Assembly: GCA_900772835.1 (NCBI GenBank)
Contig: CAAGSA010000001.1
Coordinates: forward strand, 1-43,693
Direction of reading: 5' to 3'
DNA length: 43,693 nt
Source: an uncultured Prevotella sp.
GTDB lineage: Bacteria > Bacteroidota > Bacteroidia > Bacteroidales > Bacteroidaceae
Shown: positions 31,858 through 40,300 of the stretch, in pieces
Position numbering within the stretch: the stretch's first letter is position 1
Layout: each line of letters opens with the position of its first letter
Notes under the pieces: generated by a model
Databases searched by the model: none
What the model was told of the DNA's origin: nothing
What the model saw: only the letters and a program-made list of their open reading frames with translations
Made by a program: the position numbers and the translations under genes

Positions 31858-33044
31858 AAACAGGAAACAAAATATCATTGCTCTATTCGGGGATAACGAT
31901 CGGACTGGTCGTCATCACGGCACTCATATTCTTTTTCGGAGCGTCGAACTACACGCAGGACATATACTTCAGCTATCTCGAAGAGAAGGCGCATGCCCTG
32001 GCAGAAGAGAAATTCTCGGAAGACGAACTCGACCCCGTGAAATACCGCAATGTGGTGATACGCCGGCAGAACTCCATACCCACATCCCGGGAACTCTTCA
32101 TCAACCTTGCCGACAGTGCCGCAGCGCGGAAACAGCTGCAGCGCTATCTCGACAGCGACGAGATAGAAAGGCTGTACGCCAACCAGACAATAAACTTCGA
32201 GGAGCGGCAGGAAGTGGGCACGGCATTCATCTACTACGACAACACGGGCACCTTCGCCGTGATTGTGCTGAGCCGCAACCCGTTCATCGACGACATCAAC
32301 CGCATGCTGCTCCTGGGGCTGCTCGTGCTCGTGGTGCTCTCTGCCGGAGTGCTCTATCTCATCAGCCGCCTGTACGCACTGCGCGTGTTCAACCGCATCG
32401 ACAGCGACTATCAGGCAGAGAAGATGTTCGTGAACAACGCATCACACGAGATAAACAATCCGCTCACCGCCATACAGGGCGAATGCGAGGTGGCGCTGAT
32501 GGCAGACCGCACACCACACGAATACCGCGATATACTGGAGCGCATATCGAAGGAGACGAACCGCATAGTGGACATCATGCGCGAACTGCTGCAGTTCTCG
32601 CATTCGCGCAGCGGCAGCATCGACAGGGCGGCGATGCAGCGCGTGCGCCTTTCGGAGGTCGTGGGGGCGGAATGCAGGGACGGCGTGAGGCTTGAGGTGG
32701 CTGACGACTTCTGCGTAATGGCAGACAGGGAGCTGCTGCGCATAGCCGTACACAATCTGGTGAGCAACGCAGTGAAGTATTCCGACGGCAGCAATCCCGT
32801 CACCGTCACTGTCTGTCGCCCACATCTCACAGTGGAAGACCGTGGCATCGGCATCCCCGAAGCCGACCTGCGCCATATCTTCCAGCCTTTCTACCGCGCC
32901 TCAAACGTGGGGACCGTTTCGGGCAAGGGCGTGGGACTTGCCCTCTCCAAGAGCATACTGGAGCGTATGGGGGCGAGAATCAGCGTGGCTTCGGACTGGG
33001 GGGTGGGCACGGTATTCAAGGTGACGTTCAGTCAGACTGTGTAA
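31854..33044 (+). CDS. Sensor histidine kinase
   Basis: This 396-residue membrane kinase is the partner of the response regulator. Two transmembrane helices (about 11-30 and 151-171) enclose a periplasmic sensor of about 120 residues that has no recognisable fold or metal-ligand cluster. The cytoplasmic part has the phospho-acceptor His198 in NNASHEINNPLTAIQGE, an N box (VHNLVSNAVKYSDG), a G1 box (DRGIGIPEADLRHIFQPFYR) and a G2 box (GKGVGLALSKSIL). No clear HAMP domain lies between the second helix and the H box, which follow each other closely. Asn201 instead of Lys/Arg in the HEIxxPL motif is a minor variation. Confidence 0.93.
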   Translation: MKTGNKISLLYSGITIGLVVITALIFFFGASNYTQDIYFSYLEEKAHALAEEKFSEDELDPVKYRNVVIRRQNSIPTSRELFINLADSAAARKQLQRYLDSDEIERLYANQTINFEERQEVGTAFIYYDNTGTFAVIVLSRNPFIDDINRMLLLGLLVLVVLSAGVLYLISRLYALRVFNRIDSDYQAEKMFVNNASHEINNPLTAIQGECEVALMADRTPHEYRDILERISKETNRIVDIMRELLQFSHSRSGSIDRAAMQRVRLSEVVGAECRDGVRLEVADDFCVMADRELLRIAVHNLVSNAVKYSDGSNPVTVTVCRPHLTVEDRGIGIPEADLRHIFQPFYRASNVGTVSGKGVGLALSKSILERMGARISVASDWGVGTVFKVTFSQTV

Positions 33045-33060
33045 CAGTCAGAAAAGAAAA

Positions 33061-33118
33061 CCCCGTTTACGAAGTGCTACCGGCACGGTAGCTTTTCATA
33101 AACGGGGCTTTTCTTTTT
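33061..33118 (+). terminator. Terminator of the efflux/two-component unit
   Basis: CCCCGTTTA (33061-33069) pairs with TAAACGGGG (33099-33107). An inner stem GCTACCG/CGGTAGC surrounds a 3-base loop. The T-rich run CTTTTCTTTTTCC follows. It lies 16 bases after the kinase stop and may also serve the minus-strand gene that ends at 33176. Confidence 0.88.
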
Positions 33119-33175
33119 CCAGTATGGCGTATTTCTTGTTCTTATATATATAATACGGTGGGCACTCCCTTGCGG

Positions 33176-34261
33176 CTATGCCACTCCGAAGATGTAGGCA
33201 AGGCTGATGAGGCTGATGCTTATCCACAGCAGCACACCCTGGATGAGCGGACGTATGCCCACGCTGCGCAGAGTGTCGCGGGTAAGCGAAGCACCGATGA
33301 AGAAGAGCGAGAGGGTGATGAGATGCTTGGCAAGCTTGTTCACGGCTCCGCTGAACTCTCCGCCAATGGCGGCGGCACCGTCGCCGAGGAGCGAGGCGTT
33401 GCTCAGCACGTAGGTGTTGAAGATGATTGCCACGATGAACCAGACGATGAACCGCGGCACACTGCTGTACCAGGGCTTCTTCGTGCCGCTGTCGGCAGCG
33501 ATGGTGGAGCGGAAGAAGAAGGGAGTGACAAGGGCGAGAACCACTATCCACAGGGCGCGCGTAAGCTTGATTGTGGTTGCCACCTCAAGGGCGCTCACGC
33601 CCTGGCTTGCCACAAGCTCGGGGTGCATCTGGTCGTAGGCGGCACCGGCTCCCACCACCGACGAGGTGTCGTGGATGGCTATTGCCGCCCACATGCCGAA
33701 CTGCTTCATCGTCATGCCCAGGGCGTCGCCGATGTAGGGGAAGACGAAGAGGGCTATGCCGTTAAGTACGAACACCACGCCCAGCGCAACCGACATACTC
33801 TCTGCCTTGGCTCTGATTATGGGGCCCACGGCGGCTATTGCCGAACCGCCGCATATAGCTGTGCCGGAGCTGAGCAGATAGCTCGTCTGCGAGTCCACCT
33901 TGAGCAGCTTCCTGCCGAAAAGCCATCCGAGGGCGAGGGTGCCGAACACGCTTACCACCGTGAACAGCATTCCTTCGCTGCCCGAGGCGAGAGCCTTGTC
34001 GACGTTCATGCCGAATCCCAGACCTATGACGGAGTATTGCAGCAGCTTCTTCGACATGGTCTTGTTGAACGTGGGGAATGCCCTGCCCAGCAGCAGGGCG
34101 AAGGCGAAGCCAAGGGCGAGGGCGACGGGCGACGACACCCAGTGGGCTGCCCAGGCAAACTGTGCGAGGTTGAGCCCGAACACTTCTTCGGCAAAGCCGA
34201 GCAGCAGCGACGCGCCTATGACGGCGACTGCCGCGATGTAGCAGATTTCGTTTCTTTTCAT
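33176..34261 (-). CDS. YeiH family putative sulfate exporter (UPF0324)
   Basis: This 361-residue integral membrane protein has about ten hydrophobic segments. The recognisable pieces of the YeiH/UPF0324 family are TSYLLSSGTAICGGSAIAAVGPI (in pieces, about 135-157), VLNGIALFVFPYIGDALGM and WAAIAIHDTSSVVGAGAAYD. The common name "putative sulfate exporter" comes from family annotation; transport activity and substrate are not established from this sequence. Neighbours do not help: a terminator lies downstream, and an unrecognised lipoprotein gene is divergent from it. Confidence 0.9.
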   Translation of the reverse strand: MKRNEICYIAAVAVIGASLLLGFAEEVFGLNLAQFAWAAHWVSSPVALALGFAFALLLGRAFPTFNKTMSKKLLQYSVIGLGFGMNVDKALASGSEGMLFTVVSVFGTLALGWLFGRKLLKVDSQTSYLLSSGTAICGGSAIAAVGPIIRAKAESMSVALGVVFVLNGIALFVFPYIGDALGMTMKQFGMWAAIAIHDTSSVVGAGAAYDQMHPELVASQGVSALEVATTIKLTRALWIVVLALVTPFFFRSTIAADSGTKKPWYSSVPRFIVWFIVAIIFNTYVLSNASLLGDGAAAIGGEFSGAVNKLAKHLITLSLFFIGASLTRDTLRSVGIRPLIQGVLLWISISLISLAYIFGVA

Positions 34262-34297
34262 ATTCTGTGTATTTCCTGTTTGTTCCTAAACAATGTG

Positions 34298-34305
34298 CAA
34301 AGGTA
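34298..34305 (-). promoter_or_regulatory. -7 box of the YeiH gene
   Basis: TACCTTTG on the minus strand, 36 bases before the start. No clear TTTG lies at the -33 position. The box fits the consensus but is weak as a whole promoter. Confidence 0.5.
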
Positions 34306-34345
34306 ATAATTATCACTGTAAAGGGATAAGAAAAGAATGAATTCA

Positions 34346-34377
34346 TTTCGTTCTCCTCTCAATAAATATTATCTTTG
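34346..34377 (+). promoter_or_regulatory. Promoter of the small lipoprotein gene
   Basis: TATCTTTG (34370-34377) is an exact -7 box, with a partial -33 element (TTTCG, 34346-34350) about 20 bases upstream. The leader would be about 23-25 bases to the start at 34405. Confidence 0.6.
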
Positions 34378-34404
34378 CACCGAATATTTAAATAGAAGGA
34401 TATT

Positions 34405-35004
34405 ATGAAAAGGTATTTTGATTTTTTTGTCGTTGCAATAGCCACCGTGATAGGCATGGGGCTGTTCGCAGCGTGCGGCGTTGACGACGACACTCCCAAC
34501 ACGGGACCGAGCACGGAAATAACCAAGGGAACATTCTATTTCTGCTATGGTGTGCCAGAGAGCGAACTGGATGTAGCATACTTCAAGTTCAAGTTTACGT
34601 TCTTAGACGAGAAGGGAAACGAGAAGTCGGAAGAAATCGTAGCCACGAAAGAGGCTTTCAGCGCGAGCAATCCAGACCCGACGCTGCAGTCGGAGACCGA
34701 CCTGAGGTTCTACAAGCAGGCGGTAAGAATCAGCAGCCTGCCGTCGTCGGTGAGGTGTGAACCCCAGATAGTGATAAAGGGCAGCGAGGAACTGGACAAG
34801 GATAAGTATGACGTGGGGCAGACGATTTTCGTGTATTTCCAGCCCGACGGTTCGCAGTATGCGCAGACTTGCTCCACAGGCAGCATGAAACGCTATAAGG
34901 GAGTGCCGAAAGACAAGTTGCAGGAGATTCTCGGAAGTTTCCAGAAATCGGCGAAGAAGACTTTCCTGATACAGAAGACCGGTGCCGTGAGTCTGTACGA
35001 ATGA
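34405..35004 (+). CDS. Unrecognised small lipoprotein
   Basis: I do not recognise this 199-residue protein. A signal peptide (MKRYFDFFVVAIATVIGMGLFAAC) ends in a lipobox-like FAAC with Cys24, so lipid anchoring in the envelope is likely. The mature part begins with an acidic linker (GVDDDTPNTGPSTE), then alternating beta-type segments (GTFYFCYGVPESELDVAYFKFKFTF in parts, VRISSLPSSVRCEPQIVIKG). It ends in a basic helical stretch (DKLQEILGSFQKSAKKTFLIQ). Three cysteines remain in the mature chain. It is a single-gene unit with its own promoter and terminator. Confidence 0.75.
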   Translation: MKRYFDFFVVAIATVIGMGLFAACGVDDDTPNTGPSTEITKGTFYFCYGVPESELDVAYFKFKFTFLDEKGNEKSEEIVATKEAFSASNPDPTLQSETDLRFYKQAVRISSLPSSVRCEPQIVIKGSEELDKDKYDVGQTIFVYFQPDGSQYAQTCSTGSMKRYKGVPKDKLQEILGSFQKSAKKTFLIQKTGAVSLYE

Positions 35005-35084
35005 TTCCGTGGTACGCGGACAAGTGCTGACCGCAATACGGGACGGGCTGCCGAAGCCCCACTGTGGCGGAATGATAGAAGAAT

Positions 35085-35126
35085 GCTGCCGGCTGTAATG
35101 GTGTCAGCCGGCAGCGTTTTTTTTTT
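35085..35126 (+). terminator. Strong terminator after the small lipoprotein gene
   Basis: GCTGCCGGCTG (35085-35095) pairs perfectly with CAGCCGGCAGC (35105-35115) around a 9-base loop, followed by a run of ten T (35117-35126). The convergent phosphoesterase gene ends 21 bases further on. Confidence 0.93.
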
Positions 35127-35146
35127 GCAGTATGCAGCAGGCTTCT

Positions 35147-36931
35147 TTACTTCTCCTCCCTGTAGTAGTGGGCATAGTTGTAGAAAGGTTCGGTTATGAT
35201 TTCCTCTGCCGTTTCCGTGTACGTGTTGCCGTATGGGTCGTGTGCTATGATGCGTATGTCGGAGTTGGCGGTCTTCGGCTCGTAGTAGTACAGGTGGTTC
35301 ATCAGCAGGTAGCTGTTCTGCTTGCTCACGAAATGGAAGCTCGTGGCCACGGCATAGCGGTGGTGGTAGCCGGTGGCGAAGGCGTCCTGCCCCTTCGACG
35401 AGATGCGGTGCATGGGGTGTTCCTTGCCGTCTTCCACGGCATACACTCGCCAGCGCGAATCGGCGTTGAACACGTTTGCCACTATTATGCCCTTGTCCTT
35501 CGGCAGATTCCAGTCGGCGGCATACGATTCGCCGTTGAAGTCGGTGTCGGCGCGGAACAGTGTCATCTGGCGGTGCTTGTTCCAGAAGGTGCCTTTGTAG
35601 TAGCAGTCGGCGGTATGCGTGCCGTTGAACTCATACACGTAGTATCCGTTCGGTGTGCCGCAGATGTTGATGTTCGACTGCCAGATGTTGCCGCATGCCG
35701 CTGCGTGGCAGTGCTCCGTCAGATGGTGGCCGTCGTATTCAATCTCGTGGTTGATGGCGAAGTGTGTATGTCCGCAGAACAGTTCGTAGCCGCCCCTGAA
35801 CTCCGTCAGCAGCTGCAGCAGTTCGGTGAGGCGCGACGACGAGTAGTGGCCGTGTTCCGATGCGTCGGCAAGCGGCTGTGCCTTGTGGAAGGGGTTGTTG
35901 CCGAAGGTGAACGGTATGTGGTAGCAGAGCACCACCTTCTTGCTCTTGTCCGTCAGACTCAGGTCTTGCCTCAGCCATTCCATCTGCTTGTCGGTCAGTT
36001 CGCCCGGCGAATAGTATGCCCTGTAGCGGCTGAAGAACTGCACGTTGTTGAAGCACACGTAGTGTTCCTTTCCCCGGTCGAACGAATAGTCGGTGGGTCC
36101 CCAGTTCTCTTCCCATTTGCGTCGGTATTCATCCTTGCCGTCCTGGTCGTGGTTGCCAATCACCGAGAATAGGCGCATCTCCGACGACCCGAGCACTTCG
36201 CGTATCTGCCGTTCCAGCATGGGGTTGTAGCCGCCGTAATACTGCACGTCGTCGCCCATGCTCAGTCCGTACACGGGTGTACCCTTGGGCAGGGCGCGTA
36301 TGGTGCGCCTTATGTCGACCATAGTCTCGGTGGCAAAGCGTTCCACGTCGCTCACCTCCACGGGATTGTCGTCGGGTGTGTTGTAGAATGGGTTGAAGGC
36401 GTTCGTCACCTGCGGGTCGCCTATGACAATCATCCTGTAGTTGTGCTCCGCTCCCTCCGGCAGCCGTTTCAGCGTGAAGTCGTATTGCTGTTTGCCTTTC
36501 ACTATGGGCTGGTAGAAGTGTGCCGTATGGTCGTCGGCAGAGTGCACCGGCACCTCGCAGTCGGCAGGCACGGTATAGAACACGAAGCGTGCCGTGTTGT
36601 CTTCCTTCAGCCGGTACATCCCGGCAGAATCCGTCAGCACGCATTCGATGCCGTTGCTCACCATCACTCCCTGTATCGGCATTCCCTCGCTGTCGCGCAG
36701 CGTTCCGCTCAGGAAGGGGGCGTGCGGTTTGGGTGCAGTCTTTGGTGCAGTCTTCTTCTTCGGCGTTGCCGACGGCTTTTTGGGGGCGATGCGTGGCCTG
36801 TATGCTATGCGCCGCCTGGTCTGCTGTAGCTGTTGCGCCTGTTCGCCGTGGCTTTCGCTTATGGCGTAGGCTATAGCAGCAATGCAGCACACTGCCATTA
36901 TTATCCACATAAAGATATTATTCTTTTTCAT
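35147..36931 (-). CDS. Membrane-anchored calcineurin-like metallophosphoesterase
   Basis: This 594-residue protein has a single N-terminal transmembrane helix (about 7-23), so it is probably anchored with its enzyme domain outside the cytoplasm. The start at 36931 (MKKNNIFMWIIMAV) was chosen because the longer frame adds 41 residues that run toward the promoter. A Lys/Pro/Ala-rich linker (about 45-72) leads to a beta-sandwich region with the pattern SGTLRDSEGMPIQGVMVSNG (75-94) and then the phosphoesterase. Metal-binding motifs are in order: GDPQ (171-174), GDD (226-228), GNHD (259-262), YHIPF (His338) and GHTH (387-390). The final 200 residues are a beta-rich C-terminal domain. The N- and C-terminal domains match MetallophosN/MetallophosC families seen in Bacteroides. 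The substrate is unknown. Confidence 0.9.
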   Translation of the reverse strand: MKKNNIFMWIIMAVCCIAAIAYAISESHGEQAQQLQQTRRRIAYRPRIAPKKPSATPKKKTAPKTAPKPHAPFLSGTLRDSEGMPIQGVMVSNGIECVLTDSAGMYRLKEDNTARFVFYTVPADCEVPVHSADDHTAHFYQPIVKGKQQYDFTLKRLPEGAEHNYRMIVIGDPQVTNAFNPFYNTPDDNPVEVSDVERFATETMVDIRRTIRALPKGTPVYGLSMGDDVQYYGGYNPMLERQIREVLGSSEMRLFSVIGNHDQDGKDEYRRKWEENWGPTDYSFDRGKEHYVCFNNVQFFSRYRAYYSPGELTDKQMEWLRQDLSLTDKSKKVVLCYHIPFTFGNNPFHKAQPLADASEHGHYSSSRLTELLQLLTEFRGGYELFCGHTHFAINHEIEYDGHHLTEHCHAAACGNIWQSNINICGTPNGYYVYEFNGTHTADCYYKGTFWNKHRQMTLFRADTDFNGESYAADWNLPKDKGIIVANVFNADSRWRVYAVEDGKEHPMHRISSKGQDAFATGYHHRYAVATSFHFVSKQNSYLLMNHLYYYEPKTANSDIRIIAHDPYGNTYTETAEEIITEPFYNYAHYYREEK

Positions 36932-37175
36932 CCCACTTTTATATATTATATGTATAGATACATTTTCTATCGCAGAAACCTTCAGCCCTTGATTTGCAGA
37001 CGTATACGGACTGCACTTAATTTGCAAAATTATATAAAAATGGCAAGAGCGCAAAACAAATCATTTCCTTTATGTCGTTTTTTTTCCTTTCCGATGGACA
37101 GTTTCTCTTGTTGAGAGAACGCCAGCGGTAAGTTTTATCGTTTGGGAGTTGATGAAGGCTGCAATGTGTAGAAAC
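36932..37175. other. Intergenic region upstream of the phosphoesterase and tracrRNA
   Basis: Contains the phosphoesterase promoter (37025-37055). The remaining part (about 37056-37175) shows no gene and no repeat that I can find; the tracrRNA terminator T tract begins at 37181 reading leftward. Confidence 0.5.
37025..37055 (-). promoter_or_regulatory. Promoter of the metallophosphoesterase gene
   Basis: On the minus strand TTTG (37055-37052), 19 bases, TAATTTTG (37032-37025). This exact consensus gives a leader of about 90 bases before the start at 36931 and supports that start over the one at 37054. Confidence 0.75.
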
Positions 37176-37259
37176 AAAAAATCCACCGTTGAAGGACGAT
37201 GGACAAACCTGATGTTTTCACAACGGAATAATCCTTATTGTGATTTGCTTGAAATTATG
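37176..37259 (-). ncRNA. tracrRNA of the type II-C CRISPR-Cas system
   Basis: The minus strand at 37257-37239 is perfectly complementary over 19 bases to positions 2-20 of the CRISPR repeat as read on the minus strand, and position 1 can pair as G-U. This anti-repeat begins right at the predicted transcription start (about 37258). It is followed by an AATAA-GGA-TTATT hairpin region, then a sequence of GUUGUGAAAACAUCAGG type. A terminator hairpin ends it (8-bp stem 37204-37196 with 37189-37182, one bulged base, 6-base loop) with six T (37181-37176). Total length is about 82-84 nt. It should pair with pre-crRNA, allow RNase III processing and guide Cas9. Confidence 0.88.
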
Positions 37260-37263
37260 CTGC

Positions 37264-37294
37264 AAATATACATGATTGCAACCAATTGGCAAAG
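37264..37294 (-). promoter_or_regulatory. tracrRNA promoter
   Basis: On the minus strand TTTG (37294-37291), 19 bases, TATATTTG (37271-37264), an exact Bacteroidetes consensus. It is divergent from the cas9 promoter, with 15 bases between their -33 elements. Confidence 0.85.
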
Positions 37295-37309
37295 TTTTTC
37301 TTGCGTTTT

Positions 37310-37340
37310 TTGTGTGTTCCTGAAATAAAACGTAAATTTG
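37310..37340 (+). promoter_or_regulatory. cas9 promoter
   Basis: TTTG (37310-37313), 19 bases, TAAATTTG (37333-37340), an exact consensus. Transcription should begin about 37344, with a leader of about 41 bases. This promoter rules out translation from the longer in-frame start at 37286. Confidence 0.85.
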
Positions 37341-37384
37341 TGCAGCGTTTATATACATTAGGCATAACCCAAAAACTCTTTATT

Positions 37385-40300
37385 ATGAAGAATATCATAG
37401 GCTTGGATCTTGGTACGAACAGTATAGGTTGGTCTGTCGTTCAGGAAAGACAAATAGAAAACGATAATATCCAGAAATCGATATCAGACTCCGGCAGCAG
37501 GATTATCCCGATGGATGCTGCACAGCTTGGCGACTTTGCCAAGGGAAACACCGTGTCGCAGACCAAGGACCGTACAGGCTTCCGCGGCATCCGACGATTG
37601 CGCGAACGCTGTCTTCTCAGACGCGAACGGCTGTTCCGTGTCTTCGAAGTAATGAAGTTCCTGCCGCCACACTTTGCAAGTTCATTGACAAGATACGGAA
37701 AATTCAAGGATGCCGGCGAGGAACCCAAGTTGGCATGGGACATGGACAGCAGCGGCAAAGCCCGGTTCCTGTTTATGGAGTCGTTCAACGAGATGGTTGC
37801 GGAATTCAGGACAACACATCCGGAACTTGTTGCCAACGGACTGAAGGTGCCATACGACTGGACTATATATTATCTGAGGAAGAAAGCCCTCTTCAGGGCC
37901 GTGACTCCCTTCGAACTGGCATGGATAATACTGAACTTCAACCAGAAGCGTGGCTACTACCAGCTTCGCGGAGAGGAAGAGCAAGCCGACAAAGGCAAAC
38001 GTGAGGAATACCTCGCCCAAAGGGTGGTGGACATAATCGACACGGGAGAGAAGAAAGGAAAGAGCACTTGGTTTGACGTGGTGCTCGAGAACGGTATGGT
38101 ATACCATCGTGCTGCCGACATAAAGCCAGACTGGATTGGCAAGGTGAAGGAATTCATCGTCACTACACCGCTCGACAAGGACGGAAATCCGAAGAAAGAC
38201 AAGGAGGGGAACATAAAGCGTTCATTCCGAATGCCGGGCAATGACGACTGGAACCTTCAAAAGAAAAAGGCAGAGAAAGACATTGACAACTCCGGCATGA
38301 CTGTCGGCGAATACATATATGATGCACTGCTGCATAACCCGAAGCAGAAGATAAAGGGGAAGCTCGTAAGGGTAGTGGAGCGCAAATACTATAAGGAGGA
38401 GCTGATGAGAATCATTGAGACACAGAAGAAATTCATACCACAGCTTACGGATTCTTCTCTCTACAGAGAGTGCATAGAGGAATTATACCAGAGCAACGAG
38501 GCATACCGGCAGTCTGTAGCCGTGAGGAACGACTTCGCGTATCTCTTTGTAGACAACATCATATTCTATCAGCGCCCTCTGAAAAGCAAGAAGTCGCTGA
38601 TAGACAACTGCCCCTATGAAACCCACAAATACATAAAGGACGGAGAAGAAAAGGCGGCAGCTGTAAAGTGCATAGCAAAGTCGCATCCGCTATTCCAGGA
38701 ATTCCGGCTATGGCAGTTCATATCCAATCTGCGCATCTATCAAAGACAGATGCAGGTGGGCGACAGAGTGAGGCTTGACGTGGATGTGACCGACCAGTAT
38801 CTGCCGACAGAGGACAGCCGTACAGCCCTCTTCGACTATCTCAACGACAAGACGGAAATAAAGCAGGACACACTGCTGAAAGATTTCTTCAGCATGAAGA
38901 AACCTAAGGGCAAGGACAGCCTCTATCCTTGCAGATGGAACTACGTGGAAGAAAAGGCGTACCCTTGCAATGAGGCACGCGGCAAAATGCTTGCAAGACT
39001 GAAGAGAGCGGGCATTGCCGCTGATTTCCTGTCGGACAAGGTTGCGGAAGAACACCTCTGGCACATACTCTATTCCGTTGAAGACAAGGAAGAACTGCGC
39101 AAGGCTTTGACAAAATTTGCCGAAGGGAATTCTCTTGGAAGCGAATTCGTTGACGCCTTTGCCGACATGGAGCCATACAAGAAGGAATACGGTGCATACT
39201 CGGCAAAGGCATTGAAGAAACTGCTGCCATTGATGCGTATGGGAAAATACTGGGACTATGAAAACATAGACAAAGCCACAAGGAAACGCATAGAAAACAT
39301 CATCAATGGAGAATACGACGAGAACATACGCTGCAGAGTGAGAGAAAAGGCAATAAGCCTCACTTCGGCTTCGCAGTTCAGAGGACTTCCGCTTTGGATG
39401 GCGTGCTACATTGTGTACGACCGCCACAGCGAAGCCTCCGATACAAGCAGATGGACCACACCAGAAGACATCGACAGATATCTTGGCGAGTTCAAGCAGC
39501 ACTCCCTCCGCAATCCTGTCGTGGAGCAGGTAGTGACGGAGACACTACGTACTGTAAGGGACATCTGGAAGAAATACGGCAAGATAGACGAGATACACGT
39601 GGAGCTTGGGCGCGAGATGAAGAATCCTGCCAGCAAGCGCAGCGAGATGAACCGCCGTATGCTCGACAACGAGAATGCAAACATGCGGGCAAGGATTCTG
39701 CTTGCGGAGCTTATGAATCCGGAGTTCGGCATAGATAACGTGCGTCCATACTCGCCAAGCCAGCAAGAACTGTTGCGCATCTATGAAGACGGAGCAATAA
39801 GCAATGGCGCAAGCAACGTGGACGACGAGATAACAGCCATTATGGGCAAACTGTCGCAGACGGACGTGAAGAAGATGCCTACGCAGAATGAAGTAAGGCG
39901 CTACGTCCTGTGGCTTGAGCAGAACTACCGTTCGCCGTACACCGGGGAGATGATTCCGCTTGCAAAACTCTTCACGTCGGCATACGAGATAGAGCACGTC
40001 ATACCGCAGTCGCGATACTTCGACGACTCGTTCTCGAACAAGGTGATATGCGAGGCTGAGGTGAACAAGCTGAAAGACCGCATGCTGGGATATGAATTCA
40101 TCAAGCAGTACAGCGGAGAGATGGTGCAGCTGAGCATGGGCCGGACGGTCAGGATTCTCTCCCCCGAGGAATACGTGCGCCATGTTGAGTCGCAATACAA
40201 AGGCAACAAGGCGAAGATGCGCAAGTTGCTCATGGACGACATTCCCGATGAATTCATCAACAGACAGCTGAACGACAGCCGCTATATAAGCAAGCTGGTC

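Noticed and set aside
30442..31878. 478-residue minus-strand frame
   Set aside because: Antisense to the end of the pump gene and to the response regulator, and crosses the promoter at 31141-31172.
37182..37260. tracrRNA transcribed on the plus strand toward cas9
   Set aside because: The exact promoter and the terminator with its T tract both read on the minus strand; the plus strand has neither in the right place, and only the minus-strand transcript pairs with the spacer-proximal 5' part of the crRNA repeat.
37286..37384. Upstream extension of Cas9 by 33 residues
   Set aside because: The predicted cas9 promoter (37310-37340) lies inside this extension, and Cas9 proteins start at MKNIIGLDLG.
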